The notes below the pieces were generated by a model. That model saw only the letters and a list, made by a program, of their open reading frames with translations, was not told the DNA's origin and searched no databases. From assembly GCA_003454975.1 (NCBI GenBank), contig DMST01000536.1, positions 983-27,877 of the forward strand: a DNA stretch of 26,895 nt, in the 5' to 3' direction. Positions within the stretch are counted from its first letter, which is position 1. Every line of letters starts with the position of its first letter. Below, one piece after another: positions 15,105 to 23,504 of this stretch. The translations under genes and the position numbers were made by a program. Source of the DNA: Cytophagales bacterium. GTDB lineage: Bacteria > Bacteroidota > Bacteroidia > Cytophagales > Cyclobacteriaceae.

Positions 15105-16442
15105 TTACTTGGCAAACCATTTTGCCATGATGTTCATTGCAGGTTTGTTTTTAGGAGTAAAGTCAGCTTTGTTTTCACCTTCCCATTTCCACCAGTGTAC
15201 GCCAGCAAACCAGGGCTTGTCCCAGAGGGCTCGGTAAAGTGCCTCGTAGCAGTTGGCTTGGGTTTCGAACGAAATCTGGCTGAACCCAAATTCTTCCCAC
15301 TCCCAAGGTTTGCGGGCCGCATTGGGGGTACTTTTATAACCTACTTCAGTGAATAGGATCGGCCTACTCCATTTCTTACTGAATTTCTCAAGTCTTTTTA
15401 CGTACGGCTGCCAACTTTCTACCAAATCCTCCACCATGGCGTCCTCACCGTGTTCTAATGGGAAGTATCCTTGAATTCCAATGTAGTCCAAAGCATCCCA
15501 AAAAGGAACATCTTCAAATTCCTCGTACCAATTGGCGGCGTAGGTCAGTTTCCCGGAGTATACTTCGCGGATTTCGGCAATTAGCTTTCGCCATCGTGCT
15601 TCTTGAGACTTCGCACAGGTGTGCAGCTCGGTGCCCACGCAAAGCATGCGCATATGGTTGTTTTCGGCTATATGGGCATACTGTAGTATAAATTCGGAGT
15701 ATTTAGTAAACCAGGTGTCCCAGTCTTCCTCCGTTTGCATCTCAATGCTGTTGCGCCAGGTGTTGCCGTTCATCCAGATGTGAGGTTTCATCATCACCTG
15801 CAGGCCGCGTGAGTTGGCTTGTATTGCCGTAGCAATGAAAGAGGAGTCACGACGGGAAATTCGACCCTCGCTTCGTCGATAGTTAAAATCCGGCGTGTTG
15901 GGGTCACCTTGGTAGGAGAATGGGACCAAAGTGATCCACTCTACGTTGTTTTCCACCAGTAAGTCTAGCTCTTCAGTGGCGTTGCGGTATCTAAAGAATA
16001 CGTGTATTCCGCGTTGTTTTCCGTCTGCTTCAAATTGAGTGGTGGCTTTTCCAGAATTGTTTTCTATGGAGCTATCCCACTGGTACCCAAAGTCGTCTAC
16101 TTGATTGTAGTATTGACTTAGCCCCTTGTATCCGCCCCATAAACCAGCCAAAGGAAGAATCAATACCCAAGTTGTCATGCGAAGGGCACCCCGCCAATGT
16201 TGGCTACGGTAGCTACGGACGATGGCCCGTATTATTCTTGAAATCCAATAAGGAACCGAAAGGGCTATGATGCTGAGGGGATTGCTAAATAAGGTAGTGA
16301 CCACATCGGGTAGATAATTCCATGCCCCTGTTGCCGATTCTTCAGCCATTATCATCATGGCAAAGAAGGTGAGAGCCAGTATCATGAGGGTGGTAGCAGC
16401 ATACCAAATAAGGAAGGTGGGGAGATGCTTGCGCAAAAACAT
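15105..16442 (-). CDS. membrane-anchored GH113-like glycoside hydrolase
   Basis: A 445-residue protein. Two to three hydrophobic helices in the first 105 residues (about 9-33, 45-65, 89-105) anchor a C-terminal TIM-barrel domain (about 140-445). That domain matches glycoside hydrolase family 113, whose known members are beta-1,4-mannanases: LVPFSYQGDP, VMMKPHIWMN, VGTELHT with likely acid/base Glu272, DYIGIQGYFPL, and ILFTEVGYKS with likely nucleophile Glu366; WWKWEGE closes the barrel. The membrane anchor is unusual for a polysaccharide-degrading enzyme and suggests work on an envelope glycan. I chose the ATG at 16442; an in-frame TTG at 16478 would add 12 residues. It diverges from the LtaS/sulfatase-like gene. 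Substrate is inferred from family only. Confidence 0.78.
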   Translation of the reverse strand: MFLRKHLPTFLIWYAATTLMILALTFFAMMIMAEESATGAWNYLPDVVTTLFSNPLSIIALSVPYWISRIIRAIVRSYRSQHWRGALRMTTWVLILPLAGLWGGYKGLSQYYNQVDDFGYQWDSSIENNSGKATTQFEADGKQRGIHVFFRYRNATEELDLLVENNVEWITLVPFSYQGDPNTPDFNYRRSEGRISRRDSSFIATAIQANSRGLQVMMKPHIWMNGNTWRNSIEMQTEEDWDTWFTKYSEFILQYAHIAENNHMRMLCVGTELHTCAKSQEARWRKLIAEIREVYSGKLTYAANWYEEFEDVPFWDALDYIGIQGYFPLEHGEDAMVEDLVESWQPYVKRLEKFSKKWSRPILFTEVGYKSTPNAARKPWEWEEFGFSQISFETQANCYEALYRALWDKPWFAGVHWWKWEGENKADFTPKNKPAMNIMAKWFAK

Positions 16443-16607
16443 GGAGAAATATAGGACCTTTGCTTTGAGATAACGCAATGGTACTCTTCGTGTTTGGTAG
16501 AATTGATGGGTAGCAGACAGCCCTTTTAGGCGGTGTATTCATCAAAGTATTCCCTTGAAGTCGTATTTTCGGCTCTTAGCTGTTGATTGTGAATTTACTT
16601 ACACCCA

Positions 16608-18308
16608 ATGCCCTGGTCCCTTTTGCAGACGGAACTCCTATTTTGGTTTTTATTTTTCCTCTTCAACTTTCTGCTGTTCTTACCCAATTACCTTATTCAC
16701 TTTAAGAGCACTCCCTTTTTGCCTCTAGTATTTAAGGGGAAAATCTCCAGGAGGAAGGATTTTCTGAAGGCCACTAATCCAGATATGTTTCGCCTATCCT
16801 TAGATATTTCATTGGGTATTTTGCTAGTGAGATATCAGCTGCTACCAGGATATGGATGGTTTATTGGTTACTACTTCTTTGTATGGGTGTATGGGGTGTA
16901 CCATTATATATTTTGGAGAATATACCACGTACCGCCGGCGCTCATTAACGACGCCCGCATGTTTGTTAATGGAGCGGCCATCTTGTGGAACGAACAGCGG
17001 CTCAAGCTCATCCTAGGGGCTATAGCTGCCGTGGTAGGTTTAACCCTTTTAGGCTATGGATTGGCTGAATTTCTTCGGTGGAGTGAGCAGGTGTCCCCCA
17101 TTGGTTTTACTCACTGGACCAGTGGAGGTCTGGGCTTGCTTTCGGCGCTGGTAGTGTATGTACAGGGTAAATATTGGTACAAAAAAGACAATGTATTCCG
17201 AGTAAATTTCATGCTACTACGGGTAATGGGCAACCTCAGGCTTAGCCTGGGAGTATGGCGTAGCAGTAAAAAGCGGAGCCCTCGTTCTCTCAAAGAAGCA
17301 CACAGCGTTAAGGCTGAGTTAGCGTCGAAGCCAAATCTCTATTACCTGTTTATAGAATCGTACGGATCTATTCTGTTGGATCACCCTGAATTGGTGGAAA
17401 AATACCAAGCTCGCTATCAGTTATTTGTAGAGCGGCTGGAAGCTGCTGGGTGGTATGTGAACACACAGCAAAGTACCTCAAGTGGTTTTCTGGTTTCGTG
17501 GTTGGCTTATACCACTACCCTGATGGGTACCCGGCTCACGACCAACTATGAGTATGAGGCCATTATGAACGATCCGGCTTACTATGAAGTGGATACGTTG
17601 TCTAAGTTTTTCCAGAAACAAGGGTATCAGTCCATCAATATGAATCCGGCGAAGCAGATTGTAGGTATGCATATTCCCTTTAAGAAGATGGAGGCTTTGT
17701 ATGGCATTGATCGATGGATATTGAGGGAACACATTCCTTATTCTGGCGACGTATATGGTTTTACTGAGTGCCCGCCAGATCAATACGTACTCAATTATGT
17801 ATTTGACCAGTACCTAAAAGACCATGAGGATCCCTTCGTGCTCTTTTTCTTAACCAAGAATTCGCACAGCCCCTTTGTATCGCCGCTAGAGGTGGCAGAA
17901 GACTGGCGTGCGCTGGAGCACCACAAGGGAGATCTGTCGGGTGATCGGTTTTTAAAGGAGCCTACGGTGGCAGCATATTGGGAGAGTATCGAGTATCAGT
18001 TGGGCTATCTGGAAGATTTTATCATTCGACAGGGTAGAGATTCGGATATTTTCCTGCTACTGGGTGACCATCAACCGCATGCCATTACGGATCAGAAAAT
18101 CCATAGAATGGAGACTTTGTTCCATATTGTGAGTCGGAATAAGGATTTTGTGGAAGGCTTTAGCGAATACGGGTTGGATCGTTCTTTGGAGAGTCTGGGG
18201 GATCCAGTACGACACGAAGCAATTTACAGTATGTTTTTGCGGGAGATCATCCGGCACTATGGTACTCCCAATTCTGAAATGCCTACCTATGAGCCACATG
18301 GAGCTTGA
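16608..18308 (+). CDS. LtaS/sulfatase-superfamily membrane protein
   Basis: A 566-residue inner-membrane enzyme of the alkaline phosphatase/sulfatase superfamily. The N-terminal part (about 8-200) has roughly five membrane helices. The extracytoplasmic domain has FIESYG (248-253, a metal-ligand Glu as in LtaS), QSTSSG (288-293) as a candidate nucleophile Ser/Thr site, LFFLTKNSHSPF (412-423) and LLLGDHQPH (483-491) with metal ligands Asp487 and His488. Relatives move phosphoglycerol or phosphoethanolamine groups or hydrolyse sulfate or phosphate esters. Here the next gene, a CDP-alcohol phosphatidyltransferase, overlaps its 3' end, favouring a role in modifying a lipid or glycan head group. 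Sulfatase activity is less likely because the Cys/Ser-x-Pro-x-Arg motif is not evident. Confidence 0.8.
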   Translation: MPWSLLQTELLFWFLFFLFNFLLFLPNYLIHFKSTPFLPLVFKGKISRRKDFLKATNPDMFRLSLDISLGILLVRYQLLPGYGWFIGYYFFVWVYGVYHYIFWRIYHVPPALINDARMFVNGAAILWNEQRLKLILGAIAAVVGLTLLGYGLAEFLRWSEQVSPIGFTHWTSGGLGLLSALVVYVQGKYWYKKDNVFRVNFMLLRVMGNLRLSLGVWRSSKKRSPRSLKEAHSVKAELASKPNLYYLFIESYGSILLDHPELVEKYQARYQLFVERLEAAGWYVNTQQSTSSGFLVSWLAYTTTLMGTRLTTNYEYEAIMNDPAYYEVDTLSKFFQKQGYQSINMNPAKQIVGMHIPFKKMEALYGIDRWILREHIPYSGDVYGFTECPPDQYVLNYVFDQYLKDHEDPFVLFFLTKNSHSPFVSPLEVAEDWRALEHHKGDLSGDRFLKEPTVAAYWESIEYQLGYLEDFIIRQGRDSDIFLLLGDHQPHAITDQKIHRMETLFHIVSRNKDFVEGFSEYGLDRSLESLGDPVRHEAIYSMFLREIIRHYGTPNSEMPTYEPHGA

Positions 18309-19002
18309 CTGGGAGCGGTTTTATACCCGATGGAGCCAAGGCTTTGCTGTCTTGATGCTGTTGTCATTAGGGGTAACTTATCTAGTTTCTTCTCCCTGGA
18401 TTTGGTGGGTGGTGACTTTGGTAGGGATGGTTGGATATTTCCTTCAGATTCCTCGCTATACGCCGCCCTGGCCTTGGCGAGGGTGGGGATATGCCAACTG
18501 GGTAACTGCGGTGAGAGCAAGCCTGCTATTCGGGGTTTTGGCATTGTGGGCAGTACTTCCTGGTTGGGTAGTGTTTGTATGGCTGTTGGTAGTAGTGGGG
18601 CTAGATGGGGTAGACGGATATGTGGCCCGGCGCTATGGGCATAGCCATAAGATAGGGGAGGCCTTTGATATGGAAGTAGATGCCGCCATGGTAATGTGGC
18701 TGGCCTGGATACACGTAGACCGTGGCGTGGTGGGGTACTGGTTACTGCTTCCTGGTAGTTTTAAGTATCTGTTTACTTTATTGGCTACGGTAAGACCATC
18801 GGTACCCATGCCTGATTTTCCACCCAAACGGGTACGTTCTACGTTGGCAGTGGTGTTTTTTCTCAGCCTACTTGCCCCGTGGGTATTGCCTGCAGATTGG
18901 TCTGCTATTTTTTTAGCAGGGGCATCTTTAGGCATCTTTATTTCCTTTGGTGCGGCCATCGTTGCTTGGCTTTTGCCACGTTCCGAATCCAAAAACCTGT
19001 AG
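18289..19002 (+). CDS. CDP-alcohol phosphatidyltransferase family protein
   Basis: A 237-residue membrane protein with the complete catalytic motif DGx2ARx8Gx3Dx3D: Asp109-Gly110, Ala113-Arg114, Gly123, Asp127, Asp131. The preceding ANWVTAVRA resembles the conserved N-x-x-T-x-x-R helix. About six hydrophobic helices are visible. Such enzymes join an alcohol to the phosphatidyl or nucleotidyl group of a CDP-activated substrate. The alcohol is not readable; candidates include glycerol phosphate, inositol phosphate and ethanolamine-like amino alcohols. I chose ATG 18289 (20-bp overlap with the upstream gene); ATG 18298 is equally possible. The frame is open further upstream, but that part lies wholly within the preceding gene. 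It appears translationally coupled on both sides. Confidence 0.85.
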   Translation: MSHMELDWERFYTRWSQGFAVLMLLSLGVTYLVSSPWIWWVVTLVGMVGYFLQIPRYTPPWPWRGWGYANWVTAVRASLLFGVLALWAVLPGWVVFVWLLVVVGLDGVDGYVARRYGHSHKIGEAFDMEVDAAMVMWLAWIHVDRGVVGYWLLLPGSFKYLFTLLATVRPSVPMPDFPPKRVRSTLAVVFFLSLLAPWVLPADWSAIFLAGASLGIFISFGAAIVAWLLPRSESKNL

Positions 19003-19006
19003 ATAC

Positions 19007-19903
19007 TTGTATTTCTTTATTCATAACCCCAAAACAGCCGGTACTTCGCTTTTGAAGGTGCTGAAAACGCAGATATACTTCCATAAGTGCTTGCGAATCA
19101 ATCCGCCCCGAGACCAGCATCCTAAGGAATTTCTGGAGCAGGCGCCGCAATTATTAGCCACCGTATCGCAGAAAAGACTAGCGGGGCTTTCCGTCATAGG
19201 AGGGCACTTTGCCCATGGGGTGCATGCCGGTACCGTGGAAGCTCCTAAGTACATAACGGTGCTACGGCAACCCGTGGAGCGGGTGGTATCTGAGTACTAC
19301 TTTATGAAGCAGTTGGGCTTTTTTCACCAGAAGGAAATTGAAGCTCACAATCTTTCGCTTACGGACTATCTGGCTCATCCAGAAACCCGATACTTGAATA
19401 ATTTGCAGACACGTTTGGTGTCTGGGATTCCTTATGCCAAACGTGATATGGTAGATGAGGAAATCTATCAGGTAGCGCTCGCTAATTTGCACCGGATGGA
19501 AGCCGTGGGACTCACTGAACGGTTTGCCGATTCATTGGCTATATTCTATGACCGACTAGGATGGCCCAGATTGCCCATATGGGTAGCAGCCAACAGCAAT
19601 AGCCAGAAGCCAGCTACTTCCGAGCATACAGAGGAAGAGATAGAGGCAGTAAGGCAGCGTGAACGTTGGGATTTAGCCATTTATGCCGAAGCTGAACGAA
19701 TCTTTGAACACCACTGGCAGGAGAGGGCTGAGAAATACCAGAAACTATCTAAGAAAATTGCAAGCCCCAGTAAATGGAGGGCCTTACAACTGCAAGGGGT
19801 GAGCTACGGAATCCGCGGTTGGAACAAGATGTTCCGGCCAACTACTCAAGATACCCTACGTGGTGTAGTAGGGGGAGATACTGGTCATAGAACACTTCCT
19901 TGA
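19007..19903 (+). CDS. sulfotransferase family protein (heparan/HNK-1 type)
   Basis: A 298-residue putative PAPS-dependent sulfotransferase. FFIHNPKTAGTSLL at residues 3-16 is the 5'-phosphosulfate-binding loop characteristic of the Sulfotransfer_2 (heparan 2-O / HNK-1) group, and ITVLRQPVERVVSEYYFM (about 83-100) is the 3'-phosphate-binding segment. It would sulfate a hydroxyl or amine of a carbohydrate or small molecule. The frame has no ATG before the loop. I chose TTG 19007, 4 bases after the upstream stop, because family members begin just before this strand; TTG 18947 is the alternative. The 3' end overlaps the converging sulfotransferase gene by 62 bases. The acceptor is unknown. Confidence 0.78.
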   Translation: MYFFIHNPKTAGTSLLKVLKTQIYFHKCLRINPPRDQHPKEFLEQAPQLLATVSQKRLAGLSVIGGHFAHGVHAGTVEAPKYITVLRQPVERVVSEYYFMKQLGFFHQKEIEAHNLSLTDYLAHPETRYLNNLQTRLVSGIPYAKRDMVDEEIYQVALANLHRMEAVGLTERFADSLAIFYDRLGWPRLPIWVAANSNSQKPATSEHTEEEIEAVRQRERWDLAIYAEAERIFEHHWQERAEKYQKLSKKIASPSKWRALQLQGVSYGIRGWNKMFRPTTQDTLRGVVGGDTGHRTLP

Positions 19904-20588
19904 CCCTTGGGGTGAAATGCTCTTTCCACTGGTTGGGTTGAGGATTCCGAATGTGGGTTTTGATACGCTTACGACCGCTGAGGGCAAATTGCCGGGCGAT
20001 AGCCACCCCTAGCTTCCGTTGGTAGGCAGGTACTTCATAGTGCCTGAATATAGCGTCGAAGGTAGTGGCTTCCTGACCCAATACATCCTCGTACTTAAAG
20101 AGCTTAATGCGCTCATCTTCAGTCCATTCTAGCATCGATTGAAAGTGATGTTTTCTGAATTCAATCTCCGCCAGTAGGCCTTCTTCTTTGGTTAGCTCAG
20201 AAAGGAATTCTGCATAGGATACACCAGATGGCATAGTACTAGGCACATGGCCGTTGATAGCCGACCAATAGGTTTCGGTAGGCCCTACAAACCGAAACCA
20301 GGGTTCTGCACCGCGCAGGTGATAAAAATAGCCCGAAACAATAAGGTCGCGGGGATCACGAATGAAGCGGCTGATGCGAAAGTCGGTAGAGAAATGCTGA
20401 GGCTGAATGGCGAAGCCATTGGTAGAGACCACCGAGTACTTGTGAGCACGGTTGTAGAGTAGCCCTTGGATGCTTTCAAAGTGGTAGTACCCAAACTGCT
20501 TAGGTAGTATGCGATTATATAAAGTGTGCATCACACGCAGGTAGTATTTGGTAAGGCACTTATGGTAAGAAGCGTGTATGCGAAGCAT
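19842..20588 (-). CDS. sulfotransferase family protein
   Basis: A 248-residue protein with sulfotransferase signatures: HASYHKCLTKYY at 5-16 fits the 5'-phosphosulfate loop, and SRFIRDPRDLIVSGYFYHLR (73-92) is a strong 3'-phosphate-binding motif. It is unlike the plus-strand sulfotransferase in both motifs, so the pair is not a recent duplication. It is the last gene of the seven-gene minus operon, with a 66-base gap from the methyltransferase gene. Its stop lies inside the opposing sulfotransferase gene (62-base overlap). It probably sulfates a product of the operon, since it lies in the same transcript direction. The acceptor is unknown. Confidence 0.8.
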   Translation of the reverse strand: MLRIHASYHKCLTKYYLRVMHTLYNRILPKQFGYYHFESIQGLLYNRAHKYSVVSTNGFAIQPQHFSTDFRISRFIRDPRDLIVSGYFYHLRGAEPWFRFVGPTETYWSAINGHVPSTMPSGVSYAEFLSELTKEEGLLAEIEFRKHHFQSMLEWTEDERIKLFKYEDVLGQEATTFDAIFRHYEVPAYQRKLGVAIARQFALSGRKRIKTHIRNPQPNQWKEHFTPRVKEVFYDQYLPLLHHVGYLE

Positions 20589-20654
20589 CGAATGAGTGCT
20601 TGTTTGAAAATAGTTGGGTTTCTGTTGCCTAAATCCTGAAGGGTCCCCGCAACG

Positions 20655-21425
20655 TTATTTAGAAATGATCAGCCCCAGGTACTTTAATTTCTTCCGAACA
20701 TACCCCAATTCCAGCAATAATCCACCAATGTAAATATTGAGGAGTTGCCGGGTGCGACCCCACGTGAATGCTCTGCCAAATTGGAGGAAGAAGATCATCC
20801 AGGAGAGTTGAATTTTACTCCGAGTAGGTACTGCAGTGGTGAAGTTTTCTATAAACTGGGATACGGTATAAGGTAAGATGCTATCCAGCCGGTTTTCGGA
20901 GAGCAACTGTGGGGCTTGCCAATCCTTTTGATGTTGTATCAGCCCCCGAGTTAGATCCCCTTCATCTTCCAAAAAATCATCGGTAATGATCAACTTGCCT
21001 CCGGGAGCAAGGGCTTCCAACCAATGGTTGAGGGTGCTTTTTAAATCGGGGCTATGGCGCAAAGACTCACAGGCAATGATGAGATCAAAAGTGCCGGGCA
21101 GGGGGGCATCGTAAGATTGCTCCAGGAATTGAACATGAGTATCGGCGGTCTTGTTGGCCATAGCCACGTTGATTTCCTCTTTGCTTAAGGAAATGCCAAT
21201 GCCTTCAATGGGTTGGCTGCCTGCGAGTTGCAGCAAGGTGTGGCCTGTACCACATCCAGCGTCCAATACGCGGGTTCCGGGCTGTAGCCGAATCCCTTTA
21301 GTAATCCATTCTACCAACCAGTTTTCGGTGTAGGGGGCTTTGAGCCGTTTGTGTACCGGGTAGGAGGTTCGGTGCTTGCGGCTTTCAAACCTGACGAGGA
21401 CATCGTATAACTTACCTACACTCAT
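20655..21425 (-). CDS. class I SAM-dependent methyltransferase
   Basis: A 256-residue methyltransferase. SAM motif I is VLDAGCGTGH (53-62), followed by an acidic-loop region EGIGISLSKEEI and a later PGGKLIITDDF strand. The C-terminal 70 residues (RSKIQLSWMIFFLQFG, then GGLLLELGYVRKKLKYLG) are hydrophobic and basic, suggesting a lipid or membrane-associated acceptor. The start ATG overlaps the stop of the preceding methyltransferase by 4 bases (ATGA), so translation is coupled. The target atom and acceptor cannot be read. It is distinct from the neighbouring methyltransferase in motif I and in its C-terminal region. Confidence 0.88.
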   Translation of the reverse strand: MSVGKLYDVLVRFESRKHRTSYPVHKRLKAPYTENWLVEWITKGIRLQPGTRVLDAGCGTGHTLLQLAGSQPIEGIGISLSKEEINVAMANKTADTHVQFLEQSYDAPLPGTFDLIIACESLRHSPDLKSTLNHWLEALAPGGKLIITDDFLEDEGDLTRGLIQHQKDWQAPQLLSENRLDSILPYTVSQFIENFTTAVPTRSKIQLSWMIFFLQFGRAFTWGRTRQLLNIYIGGLLLELGYVRKKLKYLGLIISK

Positions 21426-22114
21426 GTGGGCTTTTCCAGCAAGAAGATAAACTCATACGCATATTCCAGCGGAACCCGGAGTTCCTTTACTTGGCTGGTG
21501 TCTATGTTTTTCCACGGTTGCAGCAAGCGCTGTAGCCGATAGTGGGGCCAATGATCAGGGTGGGCTTGTATCTCTGCAAAACCAGCATCAGCAAAGAGAT
21601 TCCTCCAGTACTCCAGGGTAAGCGCATCCTGATGCCCTTTTTTGTTTACGATGCCCAAGGGCTTGCGCACCCGGTGCCACATGTAGTGGTTGGGGTTGCG
21701 CACCATTATGCAGATGCGGCCACCAGGCTGGGTAACCCTATACATCTCTTGCAGGGCCTTCTCGCGGTTGAGCATGCGCTCCAAAGACCCGATGCAAGAA
21801 ACCGTGCGGAAAGTACCGTCAGAAAAAGGTAGTTGTTCGGCATTGGCCTCCTGAATATCTGCCTTGGGTACAAACTGCTTGGCCTTGGCCACGGCTTCAG
21901 AAGATAAATCTACCCCGTAGGTCTCTGAGCCTTTGCCCTGCATTATGCGCAGCATGAGCCCCAGGCCGCAAGCAATATCCAGGTGCTTGCCCGGTACATG
22001 GCTTTCCAGCAGGGTACCAAAGATTCGGTACGCTGCCAAGGGTCTTAGGTATCGGAACCCCTTCACCTTGTAGGTATTATCAAACCATTCCTTTATCTGT
22101 TGCTGTTCATTCAT
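21422..22114 (-). CDS. class I SAM-dependent methyltransferase (UbiE/Methyltransf_11 type)
   Basis: A 230-residue methyltransferase with SAM motif I HLDIACGLGL (44-53), the acidic ribose-binding Asp69 (YGVDLSSE), the adenine-loop region NAEQLPFSDGTF and the PGGR turn with strand ICIMVRN. This is the Methyltransf_11 layout. I chose the ATG at 22114, which overlaps the glycosyltransferase stop by 8 bases, over a TTG four codons upstream. The substrate is unknown; being coupled to the glycosyltransferase and the second methyltransferase, it probably acts on the same metabolite or glycan. Confidence 0.88.
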   Translation of the reverse strand: MNEQQQIKEWFDNTYKVKGFRYLRPLAAYRIFGTLLESHVPGKHLDIACGLGLMLRIMQGKGSETYGVDLSSEAVAKAKQFVPKADIQEANAEQLPFSDGTFRTVSCIGSLERMLNREKALQEMYRVTQPGGRICIMVRNPNHYMWHRVRKPLGIVNKKGHQDALTLEYWRNLFADAGFAEIQAHPDHWPHYRLQRLLQPWKNIDTSQVKELRVPLEYAYEFIFLLEKPT

Positions 22115-23123
22115 GAGCAGTCTCAAGTTCTTCAGTTATTCCTAAATTGTGAGCGTACAAGGCGCTGGCTTTCTGCCAGTTACGGTGGTTGATTGCCGTG
22201 AGATTGTGTGGGGGTAGGTCACCTTTCAAGGTACGATTTAGCTGATCAGCCATGGCTTGGGTATCGTAAGGTGATACTAGGTACCCGTTCGCTCCGTCTA
22301 TTAGCTCTCGGTGCCCACCTACATCAAAGGCTACTACGGATACCCTTTGGTATATGGCCTCACATAGTACTATAGGGAGATTCTCCATGGCAGAAGTGTG
22401 CAGCAGTAACTTGTATTGGGCATAGGGTACCTCCTGTGTGTATCCGCAATACCGAACAAAAGGTAAGGCTTCCAATTGCCCCAAAAGTGCGGAATCGGAT
22501 GCGTGTCCGTATACGTGTACTTCTACACCATCAGGAGGGGCCCAGTGCTGAAACAAAGCCAAAGCGAGTTGGTACTTTCTGGCGTCTACGTTACCCACCA
22601 TCAAAATATGAGGGGTTAGCTCGCCAGTTATTGCTTTTCCTCTTGTAAAGCCATTCGCAGCCAAAATGGGCTGCAAGCCCAATGCGCGCAGTCGTGCGGC
22701 TTTGTGTTCAGAAACCACGAAAAGCGGATGCGCTCTGACAAACAAGTAGCGATAGATGGGCCAGTAGTATAGGTTCCACCACCGCTGTTTACCGCCTAGT
22801 CGGCCCAAGTCGGGCCAGTTGTCATGGTAGGTGAAGCTAAAGGGCACCCTAGCGGCCCGTAGTAGGAAGGCATTGTAAAAGTCGCCGTAGAAAAGGGAGC
22901 CTTCTTCTTTGGCCCATTGCCTAAGGTGCCGATAGGCCTGCCGCCAGTTCTTGTACGGTACGAAGGTCAGGTTCTGAAAAGGGTGCTCTCCTAGCTGTGT
23001 GCCCAATACTCGTACCTCATCAAAATGGTGCTGGAGCCTTCCCCAAATCTCACAAGTGGCGGTAGAGCCGCCAGAGAAATTGGTGCCAAAGTGAGTAGTA
23101 ACGATGATCAGGCGCTTGGGCAT
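22107..23123 (-). CDS. glycosyltransferase family 4 protein
   Basis: A 338-residue GT-B retaining glycosyltransferase. The N-terminal domain starts RLIIVTTHFGTNFSGGSTA with the glycine-rich acceptor loop. The C-terminal donor domain has HILMVGNVDARKYQLALALF, YGHASDS, then the EX7E-type site in HTSAMENLPIVLCEAIYQR followed by VVAFDVGGHRELI, the normal GT4 C-terminal pattern. Shorter than the usual 370-400. No membrane segment is evident. It follows the pterin-synthase-like gene by 6 bases. The donor sugar is unknown; its position between the pterin-like and methyltransferase genes suggests glycosylation of the pathway intermediate. Confidence 0.88.
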   Translation of the reverse strand: MPKRLIIVTTHFGTNFSGGSTATCEIWGRLQHHFDEVRVLGTQLGEHPFQNLTFVPYKNWRQAYRHLRQWAKEEGSLFYGDFYNAFLLRAARVPFSFTYHDNWPDLGRLGGKQRWWNLYYWPIYRYLFVRAHPLFVVSEHKAARLRALGLQPILAANGFTRGKAITGELTPHILMVGNVDARKYQLALALFQHWAPPDGVEVHVYGHASDSALLGQLEALPFVRYCGYTQEVPYAQYKLLLHTSAMENLPIVLCEAIYQRVSVVAFDVGGHRELIDGANGYLVSPYDTQAMADQLNRTLKGDLPPHNLTAINHRNWQKASALYAHNLGITEELETAHE

Positions 23124-23129
23124 GTGGTG

Positions 23130-23495
23130 TTATCCTTGGTAGGAAGCCTTGGCTACATGCGATTCTTCCAGGGTCACTTTCAACCGGATGGAATCGTCTA
23201 CCTTTTGCCGAATCTCATCGTGAATGTGTCGGGCCAGAAACTCGGTAGTGGTGAGCTGCCCTTTGAACTTCGGAAGCTCGTCCAGGTTTTGATAGGCTAG
23301 GGGAGAGATGGCCTCTTTCAGAAAGGTGTGTGCCTCGCCCATGTCTAGTACCACAGCATGTTCGGTGAGCTCCGCCCGTTGAAATTCCACCTCTACATGA
23401 AAGGTAGCCCCATGCATATTTTGTGCGGGACCGAAAAATGGATCGGGTAGTGAGTGGGCGATCATGATATGATCCTTGATGGTAACGGTGTACAT
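23130..23495 (-). CDS. 6-pyruvoyl-tetrahydropterin synthase/QueD-like protein with altered active site
   Basis: A 121-residue protein with the PTPS/QueD T-fold pattern: AHSL with His14, then MHGATFHVEVEF, the strand VVLDMGEAHTFLKEA with Asp51, the TTTEFLARHI helix and a C-terminal VTLEES with the substrate-binding Glu (110 or 111). Against the family, several catalytic residues look changed: HGHxY reads HGATF, so the third zinc His is Ala30 (His33 is nearby); the catalytic Cys four residues before HGH is not present (GPAQNM); and the usual LDH triad segment reads LAY. It may bind a pterin-like or other compound or catalyse a different reaction. It does not look like the normal queuosine enzyme. 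Gap to the dehydrogenase gene is 9 bases. Confidence 0.75.
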   Translation of the reverse strand: MYTVTIKDHIMIAHSLPDPFFGPAQNMHGATFHVEVEFQRAELTEHAVVLDMGEAHTFLKEAISPLAYQNLDELPKFKGQLTTTEFLARHIHDEIRQKVDDSIRLKVTLEESHVAKASYQG

Positions 23496-23504
23496 AGTTT
23501 CTTT

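Noticed and set aside
18148..18288. Longer N-terminus for the CDP-alcohol transferase
   Set aside because: The added residues lie wholly inside the LtaS-like gene in another frame and carry no membrane or catalytic feature; family length fits the start at 18289 or 18298.
23130..23495. Calling the PTPS-like protein QueD of queuosine synthesis
   Set aside because: Catalytic and zinc residues are altered and no queC, queE or queF gene is nearby.
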